A stretch of DNA of 12,061 nt from an uncultured Treponema sp. (GTDB lineage: Bacteria; Spirochaetota; Spirochaetia; Treponematales; Treponemataceae), in assembly GCA_937885175.1 (NCBI GenBank), contig CAKZZO010000060.1, positions 1 through 12,061 of the forward strand, read 5' to 3'. The position numbers were made by a program, and so were the translations under genes. Of the stretch, positions 1 to 5,825 are shown one piece after another. Position 1 is the stretch's first letter, and each line of letters begins with the position of its first letter. The notes beneath the pieces were generated by a model. It had not been told where the DNA came from and ran no database searches. It worked only from the letters and a program-made list of their open reading frames with translations.

Positions 1-54
1 GCGGTCGCGTTCTTCTCAGCCCGCGCCAAAGGCGACAGCCATTTTGAGGGGTAA
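1..54 (+). CDS. C-terminal end of a phage gene, probably the portal protein (partial)
   Basis: Frame 1 is open from the first base and ends at TAA 52-54, giving the tail AVAFFSARAKGDSHFEG. Too little is left to identify a domain. The next large gene is a Mu gpF-like minor head protein. In Mu-type phages the gene before gpF is the gp29-like (DUF935) portal protein, which commonly ends in an Ala/Arg-rich tail, so that is the best guess and it rests on position. An RBS-like GAGGGGTAAGGA spans this stop, which suggests coupling to the next gene. Confidence 0.5.
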   Translation, partial: AVAFFSARAKGDSHFEG

Positions 55-59
55 GGAAA

Positions 60-371
60 ATGGACAGAGAAATAATTGAAAAGAAATTCTGTGAATTTGA
101 GAAAAAAGAACAGAAAGCTAGGGCTGCCTATGATTCTTGGGCAGATACACGAAATCGCAACCGATGGGAAAACTACCGAGACCTTAAAGAAATTTGCATA
201 ATCGCACTTGGTGCGGTAGATGCGGAAATAAAATCCTTTAGTGATTTTCGTGAGCTTGAATACAAATCCATTCAATCTGTTATAAATACGGTAAAAGCAA
301 ACGAATTGCTTGGAAAGAAAACCTATACCGCAGAAGAGGTGAAAGCACTGCTTTGGAAAACTATGTATTAA
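60..371 (+). CDS. small charged phage protein of unknown function
   Basis: This is a 103-residue protein not recognised as any family. The first half is rich in Lys, Glu and Arg (KKFCEFEKKEQKARAAYDSW) and looks helical and possibly coiled-coil. The C-terminal 20 residues (KTYTAEEVKALLWKTMY) look like a short helix-forming module. There is no signal peptide or membrane segment. The start is ATG at 60, preceded by GGGGTAAGGA. It lies six bases after the preceding stop, and its own stop TAA (369-371) overlaps the RBS of the gpF-like gene, so it is translated within the head-gene operon. A small accessory role in the head module is an inference from position only. Confidence 0.7.
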   Translation: MDREIIEKKFCEFEKKEQKARAAYDSWADTRNRNRWENYRDLKEICIIALGAVDAEIKSFSDFRELEYKSIQSVINTVKANELLGKKTYTAEEVKALLWKTMY

Positions 372-380
372 GGAGCAGAA

Positions 381-1682
381 ATGACTGACAAACTCATTCC
401 GAAACAGGCTCTCGACTATATCAAAAACAAGTCGCTCCGTCCCGCGTTCAGTTACAAAGATGTGTGGAACGAGGAACACGCGGCGGCGTTCACGGTGGCG
501 AAGGCAATGCAGCTCGATGTCCTCTCCGACATAAAAACCGCTGTCGAAAAGGCGATTGAGAACGGCACGACCTTCGAGCAGTTCAAAAAGGACTTGAAAC
601 CCACGCTCATCAGCAAAGGTTGGTGGGGCAGGAAGGACATGACCGACCCGCTCACTGGCGAAACGGTGAACGCGCAACTCGGAAGCGACCGCCGACTGAA
701 AACAATCTACAGCACGAACCTTCGGAGCGCGTACCAAAAAGGGCAGTACGACCGCACGATGGAGAGCGACCTTCACCCCTATCTGATGTACCGAATCGGC
801 GCGAGCGTCCACCACCGAGAGCAGCACTTGCGGTGGAACAACCTGATTCTGCCCAAAGACGACCCGCTGTGGAACAGCATTTTCCCGCCGAACGGCTACG
901 GATGCAAGTGCTACACGGTCGCCGTAACACAGGCGCGAAAGGAAAAGTACGAGCGCGACGGCGCACCCGCCTACAACCCCGACACGCAGAAAACCGTGCG
1001 AGTGCCCGTGCAGACCGCCGCGCCGCGCATGACCTATGATGTGTATGAGAATATCCGCAAGGGAATAATCGAGCGCATACCGAGGGGAATAACGCCTGGC
1101 TTCAACTGGAATCAAGGCAAAGCCGACCGCGTTTTCTCATCCGTACAGGCACTCGCACGGAAACTGAATGTCGAATCAGACGAGCGGAACTTTGACTTTT
1201 TGAAAACGATTTTTGACAATCAGATTTTCAGAAGCAACTTTCAGAATTTTGTTGACAAGAGTTTCAACGGACAACACAAAGGGCATGAAATCACGCCTGT
1301 AGGATTTTTTAATGCCACTGTCGCCCACTGGCTCAAAAAGAATGTTGGAGTTGATGTCGGAACGAACGCTGTCATTGGCTTGGAATCACGGCTGATAAAA
1401 GGCATAAAGGCAACAAGGCACGGCATTCAGAAATCAGACGCGGAAATCCTGCTCGACACTATGCTCAACGGCAAGGTCTACTGGCTCAGGGACGGTAATG
1501 GGAACACTGCGAAGGATGGGCTTGTTTATCTTTTTCCTGTGAATGAAAGCGAGTGGTTCAGAATCGCTGTGCGACCAGAGGTAAAAGTGAATGGGATAAC
1601 GGCACCGTTTGTCCGTTCCGTAGGGTATCTGCCGAACTCCGCCGTTGAAAATATGATGTCGCAACTTGAAGAAATAAAATAA
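381..1682 (+). CDS. Mu gpF-like phage minor head protein with C-terminal PBECR-type nuclease-like domain
   Basis: A 433-residue phage minor head (head morphogenesis) protein of the Mu gpF type, expected at the portal/capsid vertex. The gpF-type core covers about residues 20-180. Its signature is H144/H149 followed by W152, DDPLW and PPNGYGCKC (169-177), the conserved 'PPNGxGCxC' end of the fold. Residues 180-260 look like a linker. A second domain (about 265-433) holds IGLESRLIKGIKATRHGIQK with H347. It matches my memory of PBECR (phage Barnase-EndoU-ColicinE5/D-RelE-like) RNase domains fused to head proteins. The core call is strong and the nuclease call moderate; the fold and active site were not tested. 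The start ATG has AAGGAG (370-375) at five-base spacing. The gene directly follows the 103-residue gene and is the last gene before a strong terminator, so the head transcript apparently ends here. Confidence 0.88.
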   Translation: MTDKLIPKQALDYIKNKSLRPAFSYKDVWNEEHAAAFTVAKAMQLDVLSDIKTAVEKAIENGTTFEQFKKDLKPTLISKGWWGRKDMTDPLTGETVNAQLGSDRRLKTIYSTNLRSAYQKGQYDRTMESDLHPYLMYRIGASVHHREQHLRWNNLILPKDDPLWNSIFPPNGYGCKCYTVAVTQARKEKYERDGAPAYNPDTQKTVRVPVQTAAPRMTYDVYENIRKGIIERIPRGITPGFNWNQGKADRVFSSVQALARKLNVESDERNFDFLKTIFDNQIFRSNFQNFVDKSFNGQHKGHEITPVGFFNATVAHWLKKNVGVDVGTNAVIGLESRLIKGIKATRHGIQKSDAEILLDTMLNGKVYWLRDGNGNTAKDGLVYLFPVNESEWFRIAVRPEVKVNGITAPFVRSVGYLPNSAVENMMSQLEEIK

Positions 1683-1747
1683 GGCTTGCACAGGGACGCG
1701 ACCGCGATAACTGACAGCCCGCTGACACCGCAATTTGAACAAGCCTT
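1681..1747 (+). other. long-range inverted repeat after the gpF-like gene
   Basis: AAGGCTTG (1681-1688) and CAAGCCTT (1740-1747) are exact 8-base complements enclosing 51 bases. The left arm overlaps the gpF-like stop codon. The enclosed segment is GC-rich, unlike the flanks, and contains a repeated CTGAC (1711-1715 and 1722-1726). It has no convincing reading frame. It could be a folded 3' UTR element or small RNA ahead of the terminator at 1794. This is inference only. Confidence 0.35.
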
Positions 1748-1793
1748 TAGGACGATATTACCTCGCTCTGCCCCATAAGTCAAGGCATATTTT

Positions 1794-1830
1794 AACCGCC
1801 GTTAAAGCACAACGGCGGTTTTTCTTTTTT
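1794..1830 (+). terminator. rho-independent terminator after phage head genes
   Basis: A perfect 10-bp stem, AACCGCCGTT (1794-1803) with AACGGCGGTT (1811-1820), closes a seven-base loop. It is followed by TTTCTTTTTT (1821-1830). This is a textbook intrinsic terminator reading plus, about 110 bases after the gpF-like stop. It separates the head genes from the accessory genes. Confidence 0.92.
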
Positions 1831-1953
1831 ATACTTTTCTCATACGCTTTCATCGGTCTTGGGCGTGACGGCAAGCACCCACCGCGAACCGCCGCGCCCT
1901 TTTCTCAAAATGAAAGCCCGAAATCTAAAACCTTTATTGTTTTTAAAATCTAG

Positions 1954-1982
1954 CCCGCATGGTATCTCCAACGGAGCGCGGG
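1954..1982 (+). promoter_or_regulatory. hairpin just upstream of the RBS of the small membrane protein
   Basis: CCCGC (1954-1958) pairs with GCGGG (1978-1982), and inside it CTCC (1966-1969) pairs with GGAG (1973-1976). The strong RBS AAGGAGG (1984-1989) begins two bases later. The CTCC strand could alternatively pair with the RBS, giving two mutually exclusive folds. That would allow translational control, but nothing here proves it. Confidence 0.3.
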
Positions 1983-1996
1983 AAGGAGGTGTGGCT

Positions 1997-2212
1997 ATGA
2001 GAAAATTGGCTAAGTGCTTTGTCAGTTTTTGGCTTTTGATTGCGGTAATCCTTGTGTCGTTTACGATGCTCGTCGTGTCAGTCGTCGCAAGTCCGATTCC
2101 GCCGATTGCCGTGACGATTCTTGCCGTGGTGATTTTCGCGCTTTCAATCGCAGTGCCGATTATAAACCCTGGCATTTTCGCAAAACAGGCAAGCACCGCA
2201 ACGGGCGTTTAG
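1997..2212 (+). CDS. small two-helix membrane protein (phage accessory, holin-like in shape)
   Basis: A 71-residue protein with a basic N-terminus (MRKLAKCF). It has two strongly hydrophobic segments, about residues 8-32 (FVSFWLLIAVILVSFTMLVV) and about 36-58 (PIPPIAVTILAVVIFALSIA), then a short polar tail (KQASTATGV). No family is recognised. A small two-helix protein inside a prophage is compatible with a holin, but no lysin lies beside it, so this is only one option. The start at ATG 1997 is set by AAGGAGG at 1984-1989 with seven-base spacing. An in-frame GTG at 1991 is too close to the RBS. It is the first gene after the terminator and may head the accessory operon. Confidence 0.7.
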   Translation: MRKLAKCFVSFWLLIAVILVSFTMLVVSVVASPIPPIAVTILAVVIFALSIAVPIINPGIFAKQASTATGV

Positions 2213-2258
2213 GAACTTTCCGTTGCGATTGAAGAAAACTTGTGCAGAAGGGGCGGTT

Positions 2259-2462
2259 ATGGCGATTTGGCTGAACGGTCGCAAAAAGTCATTCATGTAC
2301 GGCGAAAAACGATTGACGCATGAAGAGGTGCAAGAGGCTGTGAACAGCATGACTTACAACGGCTTGCAGGTCGCCGCCGCTTCTTTTTTATTGCTGGCTC
2401 AGAAAATCGGCTTAGAGCCGTGCGAGATTATAAAAATCCTTGAAAGCGAGGAATCAGAATGA
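2259..2462 (+). CDS. small hypothetical phage protein
   Basis: A 67-residue protein, not recognised. A short basic start (MAIWLNGRKKSFMYGEKR) leads to LTHEEVQEAV and a hydrophobic helix around GLQVAAASFLLLAQKIGL, and it ends very acidic (ESEESE). This looks like a small helical, possibly DNA- or protein-binding factor, but no function can be assigned. I chose ATG 2259 because AAGGGG (2248-2253) lies five bases upstream. An in-frame TTG at 2223 would add twelve residues without an RBS. Its stop overlaps the next start as ATGA (2459-2462), so the two are translationally coupled. Confidence 0.7.
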   Translation: MAIWLNGRKKSFMYGEKRLTHEEVQEAVNSMTYNGLQVAAASFLLLAQKIGLEPCEIIKILESEESE

Positions 2463-2812
2463 AAGAAACGCCTGTGACTTACGAGGGCGACGGACGGAAG
2501 GTCGCTTACATTTCGGGCGCAATCACCACGAACCCGAAATATGAAGAAACATTCGCTCAGGCTGAGAAATATGCGGGAAGCCTAGGCTATATCGTCCTCA
2601 ATCCCGCCGTGCTTCCAAAAGGAATGGCACACGGGAAATACCTCCCCATAAACGACGCGATGATAGGCGTGAGCGACATCGTGTTCCTCATTCCGAACTG
2701 GAAAGAAAGCGTAGGCTGTGCGCACGAAATCATAACGGCAAAATCTCTCGGCAAGGAACTGAGAGAGATTCCCACCTCCGTGTTCACAGACAAAACCGAA
2801 CGCGGCGACTGA
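2459..2812 (+). CDS. DUF4406 protein (nucleoside 2-deoxyribosyltransferase-like fold)
   Basis: A 117-residue protein matching DUF4406, a phage-enriched family related to nucleoside 2-deoxyribosyltransferases. The N-terminal strand and loop is VAYISGAIT (15-23), where the YISG element resembles the nucleotide-binding loop. It is followed by the helix YEETFAQAEKYAGSLGY, then VLNPAVLP, and NDAMIGVSDIVFLIPNW (65-81) with S84 and G86. The segment CAHEIITAKSLGKEL carries E90 in the position of the family's catalytic Glu. The length is normal for the family. Substrates of DUF4406 proteins are not established, so a role in nucleotide metabolism of phage DNA is inference. The start overlaps the preceding stop (ATGA). 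Confidence 0.85.
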   Translation: MKETPVTYEGDGRKVAYISGAITTNPKYEETFAQAEKYAGSLGYIVLNPAVLPKGMAHGKYLPINDAMIGVSDIVFLIPNWKESVGCAHEIITAKSLGKELREIPTSVFTDKTERGD

Positions 2813-2834
2813 CCGCCGCAAGGACTGATGAAAG

Positions 2835-3488
2835 ATGGAAGAACTTGAAAGCGTAAAACGAAGGGTGAAGAAACTGCTCGCCCTGTCAAAATCCCCGAAC
2901 GAGAACGAGGCTGCCGTTGCTCTAAAAAAAGCAAATGAGTTAATGGCAGATTATAAACTCACAGCAGAGCAATTTTCAGAATACATACGACAGAAAGTAA
3001 AAGGCACAAAACGATTTATCAGATGGCGTGTTGTGCTTGCAAACGCCGTAGAAAATCTTTACGCGACATACCACTACAGCGACTATGAGGGAAACATTGT
3101 TTTTATCGGCGAGGAACTTGATGTTTTTATGTCCACGGAGATGTATAAATATCTTGTCAAAACGATAGACCGAATGGCAAAGCAAAACATCCGCAAAAAT
3201 GCAAAATACAAATACCGTCAGTCATACCGCGCGGGAATTGCGAGCCGTCTTTACGACAGAATGTACGAACTCGGTCAGCAATGCTCATGGCGGAATCCGA
3301 AAGAACTGGCGGCTCAAAAAAAGCAGATTGCAGAGTTTGTCGAAAAACAAGTTTCGATTTCCGTATCATCAAAGAAATTTGAAAAGGCAAACCCGACCGC
3401 TTTTTCAAGAGGAAACAAGGATGCCGACGGAATAAATCTCAGCCGACAGATGACGGGAAGCGGTACACGAAGAATCGGAGGGTGGTAA
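2835..3488 (+). CDS. DUF2786 / DUF7168 domain phage protein
   Basis: A 217-residue protein. Residues 1-45 (SVKRRVKKLLALSKSPNENE, then A-rich helix and KANELMADYKL) are a clear DUF2786 domain. The rest, including the segment around residues 50-160 with YRAGIASRLYDRM and the Gly/Arg-rich tail ending in GTRRIGGW, fits the DUF7168-type region usually found with it. These proteins are common in Mu-like and other temperate phages and are uncharacterised. The high Lys/Arg content suggests nucleic-acid contact, which is inference. The start ATG 2835 has AAGGA about eleven bases upstream, which is weak. It follows DUF4406 by 22 bases and precedes a small membrane protein by three. Confidence 0.82.
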   Translation: MEELESVKRRVKKLLALSKSPNENEAAVALKKANELMADYKLTAEQFSEYIRQKVKGTKRFIRWRVVLANAVENLYATYHYSDYEGNIVFIGEELDVFMSTEMYKYLVKTIDRMAKQNIRKNAKYKYRQSYRAGIASRLYDRMYELGQQCSWRNPKELAAQKKQIAEFVEKQVSISVSSKKFEKANPTAFSRGNKDADGINLSRQMTGSGTRRIGGW

Positions 3489-3491
3489 ATT

Positions 3492-3674
3492 ATGGGATAT
3501 GTTTTGAGCGTGGCAATTACAATCTTTATAACTTGCGTTACTATCGTAACTCTTGATGATAATTCGGTTATTGATAGCGATGATTTTATCCGATTTCTAA
3601 TTGCCAGTTCTATTCTTGCTATTATTGGCTGTGGTTGCTTTGAATTTGGATACTATCTTAGGGGCATAAAATGA
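3492..3674 (+). CDS. small two-helix membrane protein
   Basis: A 60-residue protein with two hydrophobic segments: about 3-20 (YVLSVAITIFITCVTIVT) and about 33-54 (FLIASSILAIIGCGCFEFGY). They are separated by an acidic loop (DDNSVIDSDDF). The C-terminus is short and basic (YLRGIK). No family is recognised. The RBS is GGAGG at 3477-3481, ten bases from ATG 3492. The gene begins three bases after the DUF2786 stop and overlaps the next gene as ATGA (3671-3674), so it sits inside the accessory operon. Like the protein at 1997 it could be a superinfection-exclusion or holin-type peptide. That is speculation from shape. Confidence 0.65.
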   Translation: MGYVLSVAITIFITCVTIVTLDDNSVIDSDDFIRFLIASSILAIIGCGCFEFGYYLRGIK

Positions 3675-4006
3675 ATCGCATTCCATCACAGGCAGAATGG
3701 GTGCAAAAATACGGGAAACCGTCACTCATTCTGCCGATAACAGGCTACTGGCAGAAAAAGATTTTGCTCGGAGAAAAACGCGAGGAATACCGCACCGACA
3801 ATCCGTATTATCAGCGTATGCTCGAAAAGCGCAGGGATTTTCCGCCTTTCACGGTCGGCTTCCGTGCGGGCTACAGCCTAGAATCTCCGATGATTGTCTG
3901 CCTCTGCCGACTGAAAAAAGGCGAGGGATTTGAGGAGTGGGGAGCAGAAAAAGGCAAGCGGTATTACATTTTTGACATTCTGAAAGTCTATGATTTTGAA
4001 GAATGA
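3671..4006 (+). CDS. ASCH-domain protein (PUA-like fold)
   Basis: A 111-residue protein with ASCH features. The N-terminal LILPITGYWQKKILLGEKREEYR (about 19-41) is the diagnostic strand and helix 'xKxxxxGxKxxExR' block. The middle (FPPFTVGFRAGY) and the end (RYYIFDILKVYDFEE) supply further strands of the beta-barrel. ASCH domains resemble PUA RNA-binding domains; some bind RNA, and some related proteins act as nucleases or amidohydrolases on modified nucleosides. The substrate here is unknown. The RBS is AGGGG near 3659-3664, and the start overlaps the preceding stop by four bases. It is the last plus-strand gene before the convergent lipoprotein gene, so it probably marks the end of the prophage-like region. 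Confidence 0.82.
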   Translation: MNRIPSQAEWVQKYGKPSLILPITGYWQKKILLGEKREEYRTDNPYYQRMLEKRRDFPPFTVGFRAGYSLESPMIVCLCRLKKGEGFEEWGAEKGKRYYIFDILKVYDFEE

Positions 4007-4013
4007 GCCGCTC

Positions 4014-4037
4014 AAATTCGCTAACGACGGCGAATTT
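4014..4037. terminator. hairpin between convergent genes, weak terminator candidate
   Basis: AAATTCGC (4014-4021) and GCGAATTT (4030-4037) form an exact 8-bp stem with an eight-base loop, seven bases after the ASCH stop. The right arm ends in TTT but is followed by A residues rather than T on the plus strand, and no T run follows on the minus strand either. It could slow transcription from both sides. It could also be a prophage-boundary feature. Confidence 0.45.
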
Positions 4038-4081
4038 AAAAAATAAAAAGGCGTGAATTTATTACAAATAGTGCAAGGCTT

Positions 4082-5697
4082 TTACATAATAATCCCGATA
4101 AATCCCGCTTTTTCCCAAAAAATCCCGTCTTTTCGCTTCCAAAACTCTTTATTATCGCTACTCTTTAAATCAATCGTTGTTTTTCCGACTTCAGCCACTG
4201 CCCAGCTGATGCTTCCCGGCTGCTTTCCAGAAGCAGATTTTGTGACTTTAAGTGTATAAGCTGCTGCCTTATTCTGATATGTGTATTCTGCACTGTCTGC
4301 TACTGTAGCAATTATGGTTGTATTTCCTTCTGCAATCATTGTTACAACACCGGTAGCGGCATCCACTGTGGCCACATTCGTATTGGTAGAAGTATAGGTA
4401 ACCGTGCCGTCTCCTGTTTTTGTTAGCGGATTGGTAAATGCGGCTTCATCTATGGCTTTTTCCAGTTCGACTGCGGCAAAAGTGATGCTTCCTTTCTTTC
4501 TCTCTGAGGCAGACTGAGACACCGTAAGCGTATAGGTGGCAGTCTTTGTACTATAAGTATATTTGTCACTGTCAGCCACTGTTGCCGTTATGGTTGTATT
4601 TCCCGCAAGGCCTTTTATTGTCACCTCGCCGCTTTCAGCATGTACGGTGGCAACATTTGTGTCGCTGGATGTATAGGTGACCGTACCGTCTCCCGTCTTT
4701 GTAAGCGCATTGGTAAATGAAGTTTCATTAACTGATATTTCCAGCGTAGTGCGTGCAAAACTTATGGTACCAGCCAGTTTGTTTACCGTCAGCGTAAAAG
4801 ATGCCGTCTTTGTGCTATAGGCATAGGTGGCTGAATCCGCAACCGTTGCCGTTATGGTTGTGCTTCCTGCATTGCCGGTCAGTACAACTGTACCCGTAGC
4901 GCCATCTACTATTGCAATTTTTATGTCGCTGGATGTATATGTTACTACACCGTCGCCCTCTTTTGTAAGCGGGTTGATAAAAGTAGAGTCACCGATAGTT
5001 TTTTCTATTTCGGTTGTCGCAAAAGCAATATTGCCTGCTTTTTTTTCGGGAACTGCTTCCTTTACCGTAAGCGTGTATGAAGCCGTCTTTGTGCTGTAGG
5101 CATATGTTGCGGAGTCCGCCACCGTTGCCGTTATAGTCGTATTTCCCGCCACGCCTTTAATTGTTACTTCACCCGTAGCGGCATCTACTGTGGCAACACT
5201 CGTGTCGCTGGAAGCATATGTTACAACACCGTCTCCTGTCTTGGTAAGCGGATTGGTAAAGGCGGCTTCATCTATGGCTTTTTCTATTCCAGTTGCCGCA
5301 TAAGCGATAGTACCTGCCTGTTTTTCCTGCACTGCCTCTTTTACCGTCAGCGTGTAGGAAGCCGTCTTTGTGCTGTAGGTGTATTCATCACTATCTTTTA
5401 CTGTTGCCGTAATGGTTGTGCTTCCGGTGCCGGCTATTGTAACAAGACCGGATTTGGCTTCTACTGTGGCAACCTTTGTGTCGCTGGAAGTATATGTTAC
5501 CGCACCGTCTCCTGTATTTGTAAGCGGATTGATAAAAGCATCATTTCCAAGTGTCTTTTCAATCGTTGCCTTTGCATAACTGATTGCACCCGACTTTTTC
5601 GGGCTGTCATCATCATCAGATTCACAAGCGGTTACCGCAAACGCCATAATTAAAAGAAGCGATAATACCCCCCCCCTCTCAAATTCTTATGTACCAT
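4082..5697 (-). CDS. phase-variable Ig-like repeat lipoprotein, out of frame at a poly-G tract as sequenced
   Basis: Outer-surface-type lipoprotein. The long frame runs from ATG 5647 (521 codons) to TAA 4082 but starts mid-signal-peptide (MAFAVTAC) without an RBS. The real start is ATG 5697-5695, six bases after a perfect AGGAGG (5704-5709). From there translation gives MVHKNLRGGG and, with nine G residues (5668-5676), runs into TAA at 5652-5650 after 15 codons. With ten or seven G residues it joins the long frame and gives a standard lipoprotein leader: basic KNLR, hydrophobic VLSLLLIMAFA, lipobox VTAC. The full length would be 538 residues (ten G). The mature part has an acidic tether (ESDDDDS), five Ig-like (Big2-type) repeats of 88-93 residues with a TGDGxVTYTSSD motif, and a truncated sixth with an unrelated tail. 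Its ligand is unknown; adhesion is a guess. Either a switchable gene in the OFF state or a sequencing error. Confidence 0.85.
4217..5590 (-). repeat. five tandem Ig-like domain repeats (about 264-279 bp each)
   Basis: Counting from residue 1 at 5647, the repeats start at residues 20, 112, 205, 293 and 386 and are 92, 93, 88, 93 and 92 residues long. Each contains FxNPLTKTGDG, VTYTSSD, VATVDAATG, TTITATVADS and YSTKTASYTLTV with few changes. Repeats 1, 2 and 3 are joined by KEAV[QP]E linkers and repeats 4 and 5 by S.SAS linkers. A sixth begins with GSISWAVAEVGKTT and then diverges at about residue 495. The DNA similarity makes repeat gain or loss by recombination plausible. Confidence 0.85.
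5668..5676 (-). repeat. poly-G(9) tract in signal-peptide codons (contingency locus candidate)
   Basis: Nine uninterrupted C on the plus strand (G on the coding strand) fall at codons 8-10 counted from ATG 5697. Nine G closes the frame at TAA 5652-5650; ten or seven G opens it into the lipoprotein, and eight G also fails (TGA). Poly-G slippage is an established switching mechanism in spirochaetes and other bacteria. Homopolymer miscounting is the alternative. Confidence 0.85.
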
Positions 5698-5703
5698 ATA
5701 ATG

Positions 5704-5773
5704 CCTCCTGATGCATTCATTAAAACTGTTTTAGATGGTACCTAATTATAGGGAAACATTTTAAATACCGCAA
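5704..5773 (-). promoter_or_regulatory. sigma-70-type promoter and RBS of the Ig-like lipoprotein
   Basis: On the minus strand, TTGCGG (5773-5768) is followed by 17 bases and then a perfect TATAAT (5750-5745). Transcription would start near 5738, giving a leader of about 40 bases with AGGAGG (5709-5704) six bases before ATG 5697. A TAAAAC-T-GTTTTA near-palindrome (5721-5733) lies just downstream of the predicted start, where an operator could sit. Confidence 0.75.
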
Positions 5774-5796
5774 CCTTTAAAAAACCGTTTTTAATG

Positions 5797-5812
5797 AATT
5801 TCTTAAGAAATT
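5797..5812. promoter_or_regulatory. 16-bp perfect AT-rich palindrome upstream of the lipoprotein promoter
   Basis: AATTTCTTAAGAAATT reads the same on both strands. It sits about 24 bases upstream of the -35 box of the lipoprotein gene and faces the divergent hydrolase. A dimeric regulator site fits the geometry. It lacks the GC needed for a terminator stem. Chance is possible in AT-rich DNA. Confidence 0.35.
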
Positions 5813-5825
5813 TTCATTTTTTTGG

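Larger units (their letters stand above)
1683..1996 (+). other. gene-free gap between head gene and accessory gene run
   Basis: A 314-base stretch with no credible gene. It holds the inverted repeat at 1681-1747, the terminator at 1794-1830, a GC-rich segment around 1860-1900 that can pair GGGCG with CGCCC, an AT-rich segment around 1918-1950, and the hairpin and RBS of the next gene at 1954-1989. Short open frames here have no RBS and unlikely composition. I see no clear sigma-70 promoter, although the accessory genes downstream should need one. Confidence 0.6.

Noticed and set aside
1..1705. Ten-base inverted match: GCGGTCGCGT (1-10) against ACGCGACCGC (1696-1705)
   Set aside because: Ten bases, GC-rich and 1.7 kb apart with no flanking similarity; the left copy lies in coding sequence. 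Chance is the simpler explanation.
2223..2462. Longer version of the small phage gene starting at TTG 2223
   Set aside because: No RBS ahead of the TTG, whereas ATG 2259 has AAGGGG at five-base spacing.
4217..5590. Possible CRISPR-like array
   Set aside because: The regular repeats are ~276-bp protein-coding Ig-like domains, not short repeats with unique spacers.
4082..5647. Taking ATG 5647 as the true start of the Ig-like lipoprotein
   Set aside because: It would begin inside the hydrophobic core of the signal peptide and has no RBS; the promoter, RBS and basic signal-peptide start all belong to ATG 5697.
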